This document shows positions 19,182-29,341 of a stretch of DNA of 64,000 bases, piece after piece. This DNA is from Marisediminitalea lipolytica (GTDB taxonomy: Bacteria; Pseudomonadota; Gammaproteobacteria; Enterobacterales; Alteromonadaceae): the NCBI RefSeq assembly GCF_001758465.1, contig NZ_MJIC01000002.1, positions 101,765-165,764 on the forward strand, written 5' to 3'. The notes below the pieces were generated by a model that was not told where the DNA came from, did not search any database, and saw only the letters and a program-made list of their open reading frames with translations. The stretch's first letter is position 1. Each line of letters opens with the position of its first letter. Position numbers and translations under genes: made by a program.

Positions 19182-20021
19182 ATGAATTTAGTTGCCGTTG
19201 ATTATCAGGCAGACAACGCTGCCGAGTTATTTGCCAAATCACTGCACGAAACCGGCTTTGGTGTACTGAAAAATCACCCTATTCAGAAACAGCTGGTCGA
19301 AGATATTTACCAGACCTGGCAGGCTTTTTTCGACAGCGAAGAAAAATTTGATTACGCCTACAACAAAGACACCCAGGACGGCTATTTTTCCAAGTCGGTA
19401 TCCGAAGTGGCCAAAGGCTTTAAGAAAAAAGACATTAAGGAATACTTTCACTACTACCCCTGGGGAATGTGTCCCCCAGCGCTCAAAGCACAGCTGGCCG
19501 ACTATTATACCAAAGCCACCGGCCTGGCTGCCGAACTGCTAAGCTGGGTGGAAGAAAACGCGCCAGAAGAAGTGAAAGCGAACTTTAATGAGCCACTACC
19601 ACAAATGATTAACGGTAGTGAGCAAACCCTGTTACGCGTTCTGCATTACCCGCCACTGGATGGTAATGAAGAACCCGATGCGATCCGTGCGGCAGCCCAT
19701 GGCGACATTAACCTGTTAACCGTATTACCTGCCGCCAACGAACCCGGCTTGCAGGTTCAACGTAAGGACGGTTCCTGGATGGACGTGCCCTGCGATTTTG
19801 GTACGCTGATTGTCAACATCGGTGATATGTTGCAGGAGGCCAGTGGTGGCTATTATCCGTCAACCATCCACCGGGTAATCAATCCTGACGGCGCTGATAT
19901 GACCAAATCCCGTATTTCATTACCGCTGTTTTTGCATCCCCGTCCGGATGTAAAACTGTCCGAACGCTATACTGCTGAGTCTTACCTGCAAGAACGTCTG
20001 CGCGAACTTGGCGTTATCTAA
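19182..20021 (+). CDS. 2-oxoglutarate/Fe(II)-dependent dioxygenase, isopenicillin N synthase-like
   Basis: A 279-residue soluble oxygenase. The iron triad is visible as His173, Asp175 (AAHGDINLLT) and His230 (STIHRVINP). The 2-oxoglutarate-anchoring Arg244-X-Ser is in KSRISLPLF. The short N-terminal domain begins with GFGVLKNHPI, typical of the isopenicillin N synthase/flavonoid oxygenase superfamily. The start at 19182 is preceded by AGGAA. It stands alone, so the substrate is unknown. Converges with the next gene on a strong hairpin. Confidence 0.88.
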   Translation: MNLVAVDYQADNAAELFAKSLHETGFGVLKNHPIQKQLVEDIYQTWQAFFDSEEKFDYAYNKDTQDGYFSKSVSEVAKGFKKKDIKEYFHYYPWGMCPPALKAQLADYYTKATGLAAELLSWVEENAPEEVKANFNEPLPQMINGSEQTLLRVLHYPPLDGNEEPDAIRAAAHGDINLLTVLPAANEPGLQVQRKDGSWMDVPCDFGTLIVNIGDMLQEASGGYYPSTIHRVINPDGADMTKSRISLPLFLHPRPDVKLSERYTAESYLQERLRELGVI

Positions 20022-20041
20022 GCAAGGTATTGAATTATCAT

Positions 20042-20076
20042 AACAAAGCGGAGGTAAATCTCCGCTTTGTTGTTTT
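20042..20076. terminator. Bidirectional terminator between oxygenase and M28 peptidase
   Basis: Perfect 12-bp stem AACAAAGCGGAG/CTCCGCTTTGTT (20042-20053 with 20060-20071) and a 6-nt loop, followed by GTTTT. It lies between convergent gene ends. Confidence 0.92.
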
Positions 20077-20983
20077 AATGTTGTGCGCATAACGCATCTA
20101 ATTGCTGTAAATACTGCCAGGCTATATCCACCGTTTTAGCGTAAAACTCCCGATCGATACGCGAGACAGTATCCCGCGGGGTGTGATAATAATTATGCCG
20201 ACCCACACCTAAAAATAAAAAGGGAATACCCTGCTCGGCAAACGCCGCGTGATCGCTGACTTTACGCCTGTCCGATAAGTTCGGAAACCGTCCTACCCGG
20301 CGCCTTTCATCGGTTGCTATCATTGGCATATTGCTGGCAATTTCAATGTCTTCAATCAAACGATTAAATCGTGGATGGCTAAGGTTACCGCTCACCAGAA
20401 CTTCTTCACGACCACCAGGTTGGGAGAGCATATCGAGATTCAGATTGACAAAAATGGTGTCGGACTCAAGTAGCCCGGCCTTTACAAACGCCCGCGCGCC
20501 CAACAGCCCGTGCTCCTCGGCGTCAGGTGCTAAAAAAACCTGGTGGCATTGCCGCGACTGCGCCTGACTTTGCGCAGCAAGGTACAGCATGGCGGCCACG
20601 CCACTGGCATTATCATCAGCGCCGTTAAAAATTCGTCTTCCCTTGCGGCCTATATGGTCGTAGTGAGCACTTACCACAATATAGCGCTCAATTTTTCCGT
20701 CCAGCTTACCCACAATATTGGTCCCGTTAATTTGCTTACCTTTATTCTCAGCGCTAAAGGGGTGAGTAAAACTATCCAGCGAGTGAAGCGGCAATAGCCC
20801 AATTTCTTTGTAACGACTGATAATGTATTGCCGACTAAGCGCAGAGCCATTGCTGCCCGCAGCCCGGCCTTCCATGCTGTCATCGGCGAGCACTGTAACA
20901 TCTCTCATCCACACCGGCTCGGAGGCATACCCTAATACCGGTGCCAACAACAAAAAAATAGCGACAATCCGGCCAAGTTTCAT
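20075..20983 (-). CDS. Secreted M28-family zinc aminopeptidase
   Basis: A 302-residue exported metallopeptidase with a signal peptide (cleavage near GYA-SE). The two-zinc centre of family M28 is complete: His107 and Asp109 (SAHYDH), Asp123 (GADDNASG), catalytic Glu156 with Glu157 (APDAEEHG), Asp184 (NLNLDM) and His265 (YYHTPRD). It probably removes N-terminal amino acids from peptides in the periplasm or outside. The ATG overlaps the stop of the upstream TPR gene by 4 bp (ATGA), so the two are translationally coupled. Confidence 0.88.
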   Translation of the reverse strand: MKLGRIVAIFLLLAPVLGYASEPVWMRDVTVLADDSMEGRAAGSNGSALSRQYIISRYKEIGLLPLHSLDSFTHPFSAENKGKQINGTNIVGKLDGKIERYIVVSAHYDHIGRKGRRIFNGADDNASGVAAMLYLAAQSQAQSRQCHQVFLAPDAEEHGLLGARAFVKAGLLESDTIFVNLNLDMLSQPGGREEVLVSGNLSHPRFNRLIEDIEIASNMPMIATDERRRVGRFPNLSDRRKVSDHAAFAEQGIPFLFLGVGRHNYYHTPRDTVSRIDREFYAKTVDIAWQYLQQLDALCAQH

Positions 20984-22143
20984 TTCGTTTGCTCCTCAAC
21001 ATAATCATTTAATACCAATAGTTTGGCTTCGTACCGCTGGCGATCCACATGCTGTTCGGCGTTACTCAGGGCGCGCTGCAGCAGAGCCTGTGCATCGTCT
21101 TTATGGCCGACAGCCAGCGCAGTCTTACTCATGGCAAAGAGCACCAGGTGATTACTCCTGTCGAGGCGATAGGCTTTGCGGTAATAACTTTTCGCCAGTG
21201 CAATCTGGCCTTTATCAAAGGCTTCATCGCCCAGATTTAAATGGTAATAAGGGTTACTCTGGCGCAGTTGGTAAACTTCACTGGCGAGTTTTTCAGCCTG
21301 TTCTGGTCGGCCGGTGAGGCGATAAAGAATAGCTAGGTTTTCTCTGACCGTAAGATTCTCCGGCTCCAGGGCCAGTACTTTTTGATAGGCTTCTTCGGCG
21401 TATTGATGGTGCCCGGCTAAACGATAGAGTACGCCCAGGTTAAGCCACGCCGCTGTCAGTGTATCGTCCTGCTGCAACGCCGCCTGTAAATAACGAAACG
21501 CCACCGGAAAAACCCGGTTAACCAGAGCATCCGATGCTTTATTGTTGTAGTACATGGCCAGAGCCCGGCGCACAGAAATGGGCTGAGCCTTAAATTGCAG
21601 CGCCCTCATTCGCGCGTCGAAGTCTACCAGCCGGGACGATTTCCAGTTGCCCTGAAAGTCGGTTAGCCGCACATTTACATGGCCGTTTAACAGGCTGAAG
21701 CCTTGCTTTCGGGTCCAGTATTCGGGTATTTCGACTTCCTGTAGCGTTGCTTTGAGGCCAAGTTCACGCGCAAGCGCATAGGTCATCAGCGTTAAGGACA
21801 AACAGTTAGCCTGACGACTGGTAAAGGTCTCAGACACCGTGGAATTAGCATGGCTGTAGTACCGAACATCCAGCTGTTGTTTGGCAAACATGCTTTCTAT
21901 TAATTCATCCAGTACAGAGTTCTGCTTGCGTGTTGCATCCAGCGTAATGTGACTAAGATAACGCTTAGCCGCTGTGGGCAAACGCAGGATTTCATCAACA
22001 GGTTCGACTTTGATGGCGTTTGCTGTGGGAAAACCCGCCATATAGACGGGAAAACCGCCTTCGTGTCTTACAGACTCAGAGCTGGCACAGCCGCCGATAA
22101 GCAGCACACCGCTCAATACGACAATCAATACCAGAACTTTCAT
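20980..22143 (-). CDS. Lipoprotein with transglutaminase-like and TPR domains
   Basis: A 387-residue protein. The start MKVLVLIVVLSG at 22141-22143 has a TGGAG ribosome site; the frame extends upstream without support. A lipobox IGGC gives lipidation at Cys19. Residues about 75-180 look like a transglutaminase/cysteine-peptidase core with a possible Cys114 (ANCLSL), His155 (NGHVNV) and Asp174 (LVDFDA) triad. The C-terminal half holds about five TPR repeats (AWLNLGVLYRLAGHHQYAEEAY, NLAILYRLTGRPEQAEKLA). It is coupled to the M28 peptidase, which suggests joint peptide or cell-envelope processing (inference). Confidence 0.8.
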   Translation of the reverse strand: MKVLVLIVVLSGVLLIGGCASSESVRHEGGFPVYMAGFPTANAIKVEPVDEILRLPTAAKRYLSHITLDATRKQNSVLDELIESMFAKQQLDVRYYSHANSTVSETFTSRQANCLSLTLMTYALARELGLKATLQEVEIPEYWTRKQGFSLLNGHVNVRLTDFQGNWKSSRLVDFDARMRALQFKAQPISVRRALAMYYNNKASDALVNRVFPVAFRYLQAALQQDDTLTAAWLNLGVLYRLAGHHQYAEEAYQKVLALEPENLTVRENLAILYRLTGRPEQAEKLASEVYQLRQSNPYYHLNLGDEAFDKGQIALAKSYYRKAYRLDRSNHLVLFAMSKTALAVGHKDDAQALLQRALSNAEQHVDRQRYEAKLLVLNDYVEEQTK

Positions 22144-22314
22144 AGGCGACTCCAGGTGCCAGCTTCTGGTTATAATGTAGCACAAACAGTCAAAATTAAC
22201 ATTTTAATAACATTATATTCCGTTACTTTTTGACGAGGATAACTTATGCTGAAGTGTCGATAATTTATACTAATCGTTACCTTCTACCGGCAGCAGGTAA
22301 ATACAAGGAGTCAC

Positions 22315-23082
22315 ATGAAACGCGTGGTGTTCAATCAAAAAGGTGGGGTGGGAAAATCAACAATCAGTACCAATCTGGCAGCTGAAAGTGCCTTAAGGGG
22401 ATACAAAACCCTGTTGGTTGACCTCGATGCTCAGGGCAATAGCACCCATTATGCCGGCATAGACATCAACGAAGACACACTCACTGTGGCAGATATGTTT
22501 AAACAAATTGTTGGCTGGTTCTCCAAACCACAGCCGCCAACGGCCTTTGTTCAGCAAACCGCCTTTGAAAACCTGTATGTGCTGCCCGCCGATCCGACTC
22601 TGGCTACCATAGAGCGGGAGCTGGAATCCCGCTATAAAATGTTTAAATTGCGTGAAACGCTGGAGGCACTAAGCGAAGAATTTGAACGCATTTACATTGA
22701 TACACCGCCCAACTTTAATTTTTATTCCAAAGCAGCGCTGATTGCGGCCGATGAATTTTTAGTGCCCTTTGATTGCGATCATTTTTCTGCCCAGGCTATC
22801 GAGCGATTATTAGAAAATGTGATGGAAATCAAAGAGGATCATAATCAGGATTTGACTCTGTCGGGCGTGGTTATCAACCAGTATAATGCCCAGGCAAAAC
22901 TGCCTTCGACCCTGATTGGTGAACTGCAGGAAAAAGGATTGCCATTGTTTGAAACACGTTTGAGCAGTTCTGTTAAGGTAAAAGAGTCACACTCTCACCG
23001 CACACCGCTGCCATTTTTAATGCCCAGCCACAAAGTGACCAAACAGATTGCGGCACTGCTGGACGAAGTAGAACAGCGCTAG
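22315..23082 (+). CDS. Orphan ParA-family ATPase
   Basis: A 255-residue P-loop ATPase of the ParA/MinD class. The deviant Walker A motif KGGVGKST is at residues 9-16, the switch LLVDLDAQGNST follows, and the Walker B-like IYIDTPPN is near residue 138. No ParB gene or parS-like site is adjacent, so a role in chromosome partition is doubtful; orphan ParAs often position other cargo such as chemoreceptor arrays (known for the family). A chemoreceptor gene lies 0.9 kb away, but this is only a weak hint. The start MKRVVFNQKGG follows AAGGAG. Confidence 0.88.
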   Translation: MKRVVFNQKGGVGKSTISTNLAAESALRGYKTLLVDLDAQGNSTHYAGIDINEDTLTVADMFKQIVGWFSKPQPPTAFVQQTAFENLYVLPADPTLATIERELESRYKMFKLRETLEALSEEFERIYIDTPPNFNFYSKAALIAADEFLVPFDCDHFSAQAIERLLENVMEIKEDHNQDLTLSGVVINQYNAQAKLPSTLIGELQEKGLPLFETRLSSSVKVKESHSHRTPLPFLMPSHKVTKQIAALLDEVEQR

Positions 23083-23093
23083 GCGCACATCAC

Positions 23094-23735
23094 TCAAAAC
23101 GCGGTTGTCTGGCCTAAATCAAACAACAGCGTGGCGCCAAGCCCAAGAAAAATCAGTCCCACGAGCTGTTCCTGGCGAACAGCAACCCGTGGGCTTTTGG
23201 CCATCCATCGCCCAAGCTGATGCGATAACTGCACCACCAGTAAGTCGCAGCACAAGGCAATACCACTAAACAGTAAGCCCAGCACCAGCAGGTCATTAAC
23301 CAGCATGTCTCCCGTCGCGTGGGTAAACTGGGGTAAAAAGGCAATAAAGAATAATGCGGTTTTAGGGTTACTCAGTTCCACCAGCAGGCTTCTGGAAACG
23401 ATTTGGCGAGTAGTCGCCTGCACAGGCTTGCGCAGATGTGGCGCAGTGGCAAATCGCAGCGCATTCACTCCCAGGTAAATCAGGTAAAGCGCGCCCAGCA
23501 CTTTAATCAGCGTAAAGATAACCGGCACGTAAAGTATCAGCGCAGCAAGTCCGAAGGCTGTAGCAATTGCGTAACTGGAGGAGCCTATTGCCATTCCCAG
23601 CGCTGCGGCAGTGCCACCGCTACGCCCGGAACCCAGGGTACAGGCGAGGATATACAGATTCGATGGGCCTGGTGACAAGCTGATAATCAACGTAGCAAAA
23701 ACAAAAGCCAGCAGGGTATCGGGAGTTAAGGTCAT
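23094..23735 (-). CDS. LysE/RhtB-family amino acid exporter
   Basis: A 213-residue inner-membrane protein with about six hydrophobic helices. The family signature SLSPGPSNLYILACTLGSGRSGG is split over residues 20-42, with the conserved PGP. A second typical segment is ELSNPKTALFFIAFLPQF. Members export amino acids or homoserine lactone-like metabolites; the substrate here is unknown. Convergent with the parA-like gene, with only 11 bp between stops. Confidence 0.9.
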   Translation of the reverse strand: MTLTPDTLLAFVFATLIISLSPGPSNLYILACTLGSGRSGGTAAALGMAIGSSSYAIATAFGLAALILYVPVIFTLIKVLGALYLIYLGVNALRFATAPHLRKPVQATTRQIVSRSLLVELSNPKTALFFIAFLPQFTHATGDMLVNDLLVLGLLFSGIALCCDLLVVQLSHQLGRWMAKSPRVAVRQEQLVGLIFLGLGATLLFDLGQTTAF

Positions 23736-23923
23736 GAATCAGATTACTTTCTTATTAGTAACAATGCGGCCGGCTGGCGTTGTTATGGTTGCAACACAAA
23801 TATAACAATTACTGTTCAACCATGCGGCAAAAATCCACAGCGTTACTATACTCTAGGTTCGGTCCCGAATAAATATCAGTACTTCTGAGTCAGGCAGTCC
23901 AGATACGCAACCAAGAGTAAACT

Positions 23924-25918
23924 ATGAATGGATTAGCACGCTTATCGATCGTCAGGCTGACACTGTTGAGCATTGGGCTTATTAGCGGGTTAATGCTGGT
24001 GATGACTGGTCTCAGTCTTAACCAAAAATTAAACCAACTCAATCAGGCTGAGCTTGAGTCCCGACTGGTAGAGCTGGTTGATGCAGTAGAGAAAATTGCC
24101 CATCACCATGCCGTAGAAAGAGGGCTGACCGCAGGCTTTCTTGGCTCCGGTAGTGAAGAAGCCAAGGCCCGGGTGGATACGCAACGGCAAAAAGCGGATG
24201 CTGCCGTGCAAAATCTCAAACAAGTAGCCAGCCAGCCCTGGCCGGCATCAGTGGATATATCACGTACCTTAACAATACTTTTTGCAGAGTTAGAAAAGAA
24301 AAGCACCATTCGTCAGCAGGTTAACCAGCGCCAGGGAGCAAATGCGTTTGGTTATTACAGCCAGCTTAACCAGACAGCGCTGGATACTGCCAGTAACCTG
24401 CTGTTAAACATTGCTAACGGTGAAGTAAGTAACAAGGTTGCTCAGGCACTAACCTATGCCCAGCTGAAGGAACGACTTGGCCAGCTGCGCGGCAAAATCA
24501 ATGGCATCCTCGCAAAAGGCGCTATTTCGCCGATTCAGGCCACAGAGCTCATCAACTACAACAACAGTATCGCTTATCTGACTACCTTGCAAAGTCACGC
24601 ACTAAACGAACCGGAGCTTACCGCGTTTAATCAGGTGGCTAACTCCTCACAGAACGCTTTTATGCAGGAAGTCTATCAGGCGTTAATATCGGGTTTGCCG
24701 ACCAGATCGCCCGATTTTTCCCAACTTCCCAAAGCTACGGCCTGGTTTGCTGAGGCAACCGCTCAGATTGGCCTGGTAAAAAAATTACTCGATAGCACCT
24801 GGCAAGCCGTGCAACAGCAGGCAGAACAACGCTACAGCTCAGAGCAGAGCGGCATTTTCCTGCTTGCCACGTTAACCCTGATAGTGATTGTGCTGGCGCT
24901 ACTGTTAGTAACCGGGTTAATACGCTCCCTGAATACGCAGTTAACTACCCTCAAGGTTAAACTCAACAATATTGCCAGTGAGGGCGACCTGACTATCGAC
25001 GTAAGACTAAACAGCAACAATGAGCTGGGGGTAATTGCCAACGCGGTTAACCAAACTTTTGGCGCTATCCGTGACTTAATTACCGGTCTGGCTAAGTCAG
25101 TGAGTACCAGTACTACCTTAGGCAACAGTGTTGCCGCTTCTGCCGACAGTATTCACAGCGAGTCAGAGCAAACCCAGCAGCGCGCTATCAGTATCGCCAC
25201 CGCCATTGAACAAATGACTCAAACCAGTAAAGAAATTGCCCATTCTGCGATTACGGTGCTGGAATCAAGCCAATCCCTCGACAAACTTGCCGATGATGCT
25301 TCCCAGGCTAATAATGCGATTAAAGCGTCCATTGAAAGCCTGTCTGTGCAGATGCAGGAAGTAGAACAAAGCGCGAAGACCATGGGCGAACACCTGACTG
25401 AAATCAGCGGCATACTGGATACCATCAATACGCTGTCCGATCAGACCAACTTACTCGCACTCAACGCGGCCATTGAAGCGGCCCGCGCCGGAGAACATGG
25501 CCGTGGTTTTGCCGTGGTCGCCGATGAAGTTCGGCAACTGGCCACCGCCAGCCGTGGTTCTTCCGATAAGATATCGTCATTACTGGATACCCTGGCTCAG
25601 GTGAGCGGCAAAGTGATCAATGGCGTTAGCATCAGTGCTGATGCCGCGCGGGAATCCCTTAACCTGACCCTTAACGGCGAGCAAACGGCCAGAACAGTGA
25701 GAGACAGTGCCGCAACGGTAGAGATACAGGCTAACACCATGTCAGCGGCAGCAGAGCAGCAATCCGTAACTTCCGAGCAAATAGCCCGGGATGTGGTTTC
25801 GGTTCAGGACGCAGCCACCCATCAGGTCAGTATCGCCGATGACCTGAAAGCCCTGACCTCCGATTTGCAAACTAACAATACCCTGTTAGAACGCACTATG
25901 GGCAACTTTAAGTACTAA
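23924..25918 (+). CDS. Methyl-accepting chemotaxis protein with NIT sensor domain
   Basis: A 664-residue chemoreceptor. TM1 covers about residues 10-30. A long helical periplasmic domain (about 45-300) has the nitrate/nitrite-sensing (NIT) start [16 protein letters not shown]2 covers about 307-330, followed by HAMP to about 385 and a cytoplasmic signalling domain with the conserved hairpin tip [23 protein letters not shown] split around residue 505. NIT domains are thought to bind nitrate or nitrite, but many have other or unknown ligands. Stands alone with its own terminator. Confidence 0.9.
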   Translation: MNGLARLSIVRLTLLSIGLISGLMLVMTGLSLNQKLNQLNQAELESRLVELVDAVEKIAHHHAVERGLTAGFLGSGSEEAKARVDTQRQKADAAVQNLKQVASQPWPASVDISRTLTILFAELEKKSTIRQQVNQRQGANAFGYYSQLNQTALDTASNLLLNIANGEVSNKVAQALTYAQLKERLGQLRGKINGILAKGAISPIQATELINYNNSIAYLTTLQSHALNEPELTAFNQVANSSQNAFMQEVYQALISGLPTRSPDFSQLPKATAWFAEATAQIGLVKKLLDSTWQAVQQQAEQRYSSEQSGIFLLATLTLIVIVLALLLVTGLIRSLNTQLTTLKVKLNNIASEGDLTIDVRLNSNNELGVIANAVNQTFGAIRDLITGLAKSVSTSTTLGNSVAASADSIHSESEQTQQRAISIATAIEQMTQTSKEIAHSAITVLESSQSLDKLADDASQANNAIKASIESLSVQMQEVEQSAKTMGEHLTEISGILDTINTLSDQTNLLALNAAIEAARAGEHGRGFAVVADEVRQLATASRGSSDKISSLLDTLAQVSGKVINGVSISADAARESLNLTLNGEQTARTVRDSAATVEIQANTMSAAAEQQSVTSEQIARDVVSVQDAATHQVSIADDLKALTSDLQTNNTLLERTMGNFKY

Positions 25919-25936
25919 CAAACAGCCCATCACCGC

Positions 25937-25976
25937 TTACCCATGGCAAAAGGCCTTGCTATGGGTAACCTTTTTT
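25937..25976 (+). terminator. Terminator of the NIT chemoreceptor gene
   Basis: A 13-bp stem TTACCCATGGCAA/TTGCTATGGGTAA (25937-25949 with 25956-25968) containing one G-U pair, then CC and T6. Confidence 0.9.
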
Positions 25977-26046
25977 CAGACCTTTGACCCCGCTTTGACC
26001 CCACTCCTCATAACATAAGGTTTTTACACTCACTGTAAGGCTTGTT

Positions 26047-26796
26047 ATGCACTCTTTAACGAAACTGCTTGTGTTAATTTTACTGATTTTCAGCGCCCGC
26101 CCCGTTTATGCTACGGTGCTAATCTTCGAGGCAGGTTTTGGCCAGGATGAAACCACCTGGCAACCGTTGTTGAAGGCGCTTCCGGATACCTATAAGGTGG
26201 TCACCTATACCCGGCAAAGCATTGCGGATCCCGCGGCCAAGCCAACCTCTATCGCTCAGGACGTCAGCCATCTGCTCAAGAAAGTCAAACAGTATCAGGG
26301 CGAGGAGATCCTGTTGGTCGGCCATTCCTACGGCGGACTGGTTGTCGCCGAAGCCGCACTGCTGGCACCAGAGCTAATTGATGGTGTGATTTTGCTGGAG
26401 CCTACGGTACGCAGCCAGCGTAAACAGTTTCAGGCTATCGACCGGGCCAGAATTGCCGCTGATGACGCGTTACTTAAAAAGTATATCCCGCCCCGCTTAG
26501 CCCCGCAGCTTGAACTGCTGATGCAACAGCTGGATGACTCAGCTATCGACAGCTATCCGCTGCCCGTTCAGCTGCCAGTAGTACTAGTAACATCGACCCG
26601 GGTAGAACCCGAACCGCTATTTTTTGAGGAAACCGCGGCAGGAAAACAACAATGGCTGGCTTTGCATCAGGCACTGATAGCCAATTCAGAAGAGGCGCTG
26701 CATATTCGCTCCCGGCATTTTGGCCACAACCCGCATATTGAGGCCCCCGCGATGGTCGCCGCTACTATTTTACAGCTGATTGAACAACTTCACTAA
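26047..26796 (+). CDS. Exported alpha/beta hydrolase
   Basis: A 249-residue hydrolase with a signal peptide (hydrophobic residues 5-17, cleavage near VYA-TV). The nucleophile elbow GHSYGG gives Ser94, and the probable catalytic histidine is in SRHFGHNPHIEAP near the C-terminus. The family includes esterases, lipases and haloperoxidase-like enzymes, and the substrate cannot be told. AAGG lies before the ATG. Ends at a hairpin shared with the convergent receptor gene. Confidence 0.83.
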   Translation: MHSLTKLLVLILLIFSARPVYATVLIFEAGFGQDETTWQPLLKALPDTYKVVTYTRQSIADPAAKPTSIAQDVSHLLKKVKQYQGEEILLVGHSYGGLVVAEAALLAPELIDGVILLEPTVRSQRKQFQAIDRARIAADDALLKKYIPPRLAPQLELLMQQLDDSAIDSYPLPVQLPVVLVTSTRVEPEPLFFEETAAGKQQWLALHQALIANSEEALHIRSRHFGHNPHIEAPAMVAATILQLIEQLH

Positions 26797-26824
26797 CAAC
26801 ACGTTTATCAGCCTTACAAAAACA

Positions 26825-26852
26825 AAACCCACTTTATCGCTAAAGTGGGTTT
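26825..26852. terminator. Bidirectional terminator between hydrolase and TonB receptor
   Basis: Perfect 12-bp stem AAACCCACTTTA/TAAAGTGGGTTT with loop TCGC, located between convergent gene ends. Confidence 0.9.
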
Positions 26853-26886
26853 ACATTTTCACGTCAGTGTAAGACAGCCCGCAAGC

Positions 26887-29247
26887 TTAGTACTCGCTAA
26901 AGGTGTACTTAACCGTTAAACCAACGGTACGGGGCTCCTGCAATGAACCCAGAATGGCGGTATAGCCTGCAAAACCTGAATTAACGCCTTCAGGGTAACC
27001 CAGAATATTGTAATCACGGGCATAGGTGTAATCGTCGTTATCAAAGACGTTTTTCACATAGGCCTGTACGCTTAAGTTACCAAATGTCACACCGGCTCTC
27101 AGGTTAACCTTATGGATATCAGGCGTTTCAGTTAAGTTTGCTTCGCTGGTATACATGCCTGATTTATAGCTGTAATCAACCCGGGCAAAATAATCGTAAT
27201 CGCCCATGTAGTCACTGTACTGCAAGCCAATGTTACCGGATTGTTTGGATACGCCAGGCATTTCGTTACCAGAGAAATCCGTGTAGCCAACCAGTCGGGT
27301 GAGGTTAACGCTGGTAAATTCCTGAATATCTGAACCGATATAAGCCCCGCTCGCATTTAAGCGCAGGTTACTGGTAATCATCCAGTTAAGCTCACCTTCC
27401 AAACCGGTAATTTCGACGCCACCGGTATTGGCATAACCGGCGTAGGTTTCCTGAAAACCGTCGACCATAATGGTACCGTTAAGCTGATTGGTCTGGTTCG
27501 TCCAGTCAGCAAAGTACACGTCTGCAACATAAGTCATTGAGCCGCCCAGCGCTGTACCTTTCACGCCAATTTCAAAGTTATCCACTTCTTCCGGCTGAAC
27601 TGCCAGGGTTATACCCGCCTCTTCAGCAGCGGCGCGGACTTCCGGCAGGTAAGTCGACAATACCGTGTTAAACCGTGAAGGATTAACCCCTTTGGAGTAA
27701 GTCGCATAGGCCATCAAATCGTCAGTAAATTTGTAGTCCACAATCACACGGGGTAAAAAGTTGTTATAGGTTGCTTCAGCTTCAAGCGCACCGGTAGCCG
27801 TTTCGCTGGATACTTTATCTCGCTGATAACGCCCTTCCGCACTTAAAGTCGCTTTGTCGCTTAACTCATAAGACAAACCAAAAAATAACCCGGTAGTCTT
27901 GTTGAAGGCAGTACCGCCCTGTGCCGGGGCAAAGGTATAATCAAAGAATGGCTGAAAAATAGTGTAAGCGGCGCCAGTTTGTGACTCAGCATCAAGATAA
28001 CTCAGGCCAACAGTCCCTGTTAACGGGCCATCGCCAGCATAACTTAAACGTAATTCCTGAGAAAAATCTTCCACTCTGCGTTCTGACATATAGGCAAAGT
28101 TGTAATCACTGGAATAATAGTGGTCAATATCATTGATAATTACCCACTCTTCGTTATTCACACCAGTAAGAGATGAAACACTAAAATCAGTACCCGCGAT
28201 ATCGTAGTCGACCACCAGATGAGCATGATAGGTTTCCCTTTCCATGCCGTAATCATTGATATCCAGATCAGTTAGTCGTAGTGACGGAACTTTAAGTACC
28301 GAGTCTTCCGGCAAGCGGGTATTGTAAGAAAGCGGATCGACTTTTGCGGGTAGCTCGCCACAAATATAAGGGTTGCCACCATTGATTTCACAGTTACTCT
28401 GAGCCGAAACTAATCGATTACCCGAATAATCATTAATGTTATAAGCGGCAACCAGCGCCGAGGCTGCCGGGCCATCGTCATCGTGAGAGTAAAAACCAAA
28501 AGCCTTAATGGTTAAATCTTCGGTAGGCGTTGCCAGAATATACAGATTACCCATGGTGGTTTTTTGATCGCCCAGCGTACCGCCATCGGCACCGTGGTTA
28601 TCCCAGGCACCATCCTTTTCATAGTTTTCGATTGACGCTCTGAAAGCCAGCTTATCGTCAATCAGGGTTCCTTCGATTTCGCCACGTAAACGCGCGTAAC
28701 TGTAATTGCCAACGGTCGCTTCTACCGAGCCGGCCCATTCTTTATTCGGCTCTTTGTTTACCACGTTAACCGCACCGGCAAAGGTGTTACGGCCAAAGTA
28801 GGCGGCCTGTGGGCCACGCAGAATTTCGATACGCTCCGGAGAACCAATTGAAGAAACGGCGGTAGTAGAAGATACCGGTACTCCGTCGATAAACATTGAG
28901 GTAGTGGCCTGTGAACCACTTGGGGTAAAACCACGCAGAATGAAAGTTTGCACCGAGCGGTCTGTTTTACCGGAATAGTTATTTGAAACCACCAGACCCG
29001 GCGCATTATCAGCCAGATCACTGACCTGAATAATGCCTCTTTTTTCAATATCGTCGCTGATGAGTGCCGATACCGCTAAAGGGATTTCCTGAATACTTTC
29101 AGAACGTTTACGGGCCGTCACCTCGATTTTCTCAATCTGGTTATCCGCCCCTTTCTCCTCTTCTTGCGCCAGTGCTGGCTGTAAAGCACTGATGATAACA
29201 CCAGCAATGATGCTTAAACGCATGGTTTTCGTACAAGTTGTTCTCAT
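26887..29247 (-). CDS. TonB-dependent receptor of the amine-oxidase cassette
   Basis: Outer-membrane receptor of 786 residues. The start at 29245-29247 has GAGGG nine bases upstream; a GTG at 29262 is in frame but unsupported. A signal peptide ends near ALA-QE. The plug domain begins EKIEVTARKRSESIQEIPLAVSAL and contains the FILRGF and RIEILRGPQAAYFGRNTFAGAVN motifs typical of siderophore/cobalamin-like and other substrate receptors. The barrel ends VKYTFSEY. It is the last gene of a minus-strand cassette (serine hydrolase, amine oxidase, cytochrome c), 94 bp after the cytochrome gene, so its likely substrate is that of the oxidase pathway. Confidence 0.9.
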   Translation of the reverse strand: MRTTCTKTMRLSIIAGVIISALQPALAQEEEKGADNQIEKIEVTARKRSESIQEIPLAVSALISDDIEKRGIIQVSDLADNAPGLVVSNNYSGKTDRSVQTFILRGFTPSGSQATTSMFIDGVPVSSTTAVSSIGSPERIEILRGPQAAYFGRNTFAGAVNVVNKEPNKEWAGSVEATVGNYSYARLRGEIEGTLIDDKLAFRASIENYEKDGAWDNHGADGGTLGDQKTTMGNLYILATPTEDLTIKAFGFYSHDDDGPAASALVAAYNINDYSGNRLVSAQSNCEINGGNPYICGELPAKVDPLSYNTRLPEDSVLKVPSLRLTDLDINDYGMERETYHAHLVVDYDIAGTDFSVSSLTGVNNEEWVIINDIDHYYSSDYNFAYMSERRVEDFSQELRLSYAGDGPLTGTVGLSYLDAESQTGAAYTIFQPFFDYTFAPAQGGTAFNKTTGLFFGLSYELSDKATLSAEGRYQRDKVSSETATGALEAEATYNNFLPRVIVDYKFTDDLMAYATYSKGVNPSRFNTVLSTYLPEVRAAAEEAGITLAVQPEEVDNFEIGVKGTALGGSMTYVADVYFADWTNQTNQLNGTIMVDGFQETYAGYANTGGVEITGLEGELNWMITSNLRLNASGAYIGSDIQEFTSVNLTRLVGYTDFSGNEMPGVSKQSGNIGLQYSDYMGDYDYFARVDYSYKSGMYTSEANLTETPDIHKVNLRAGVTFGNLSVQAYVKNVFDNDDYTYARDYNILGYPEGVNSGFAGYTAILGSLQEPRTVGLTVKYTFSEY

Positions 29248-29341
29248 GTGAAATTCCCTCACAATATGCTGTTGAGTCTGTAATTTTGTTATTGCTTTGT
29301 GTGCAGACAGCGGCAGCCTGAGCGCCGCTATCTAAAAGTTT

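Noticed and set aside
20823..21317. 164-residue plus-strand frame
   Set aside because: Antisense to the M28 peptidase and TPR lipoprotein genes, which both have clear domains; composition looks like a shadow frame.
22315..23082. Chromosomal partition locus (parAB/parS)
   Set aside because: Only a ParA-like gene is present; there is no ParB gene or parS-like palindrome near it, so it was called an orphan ParA.
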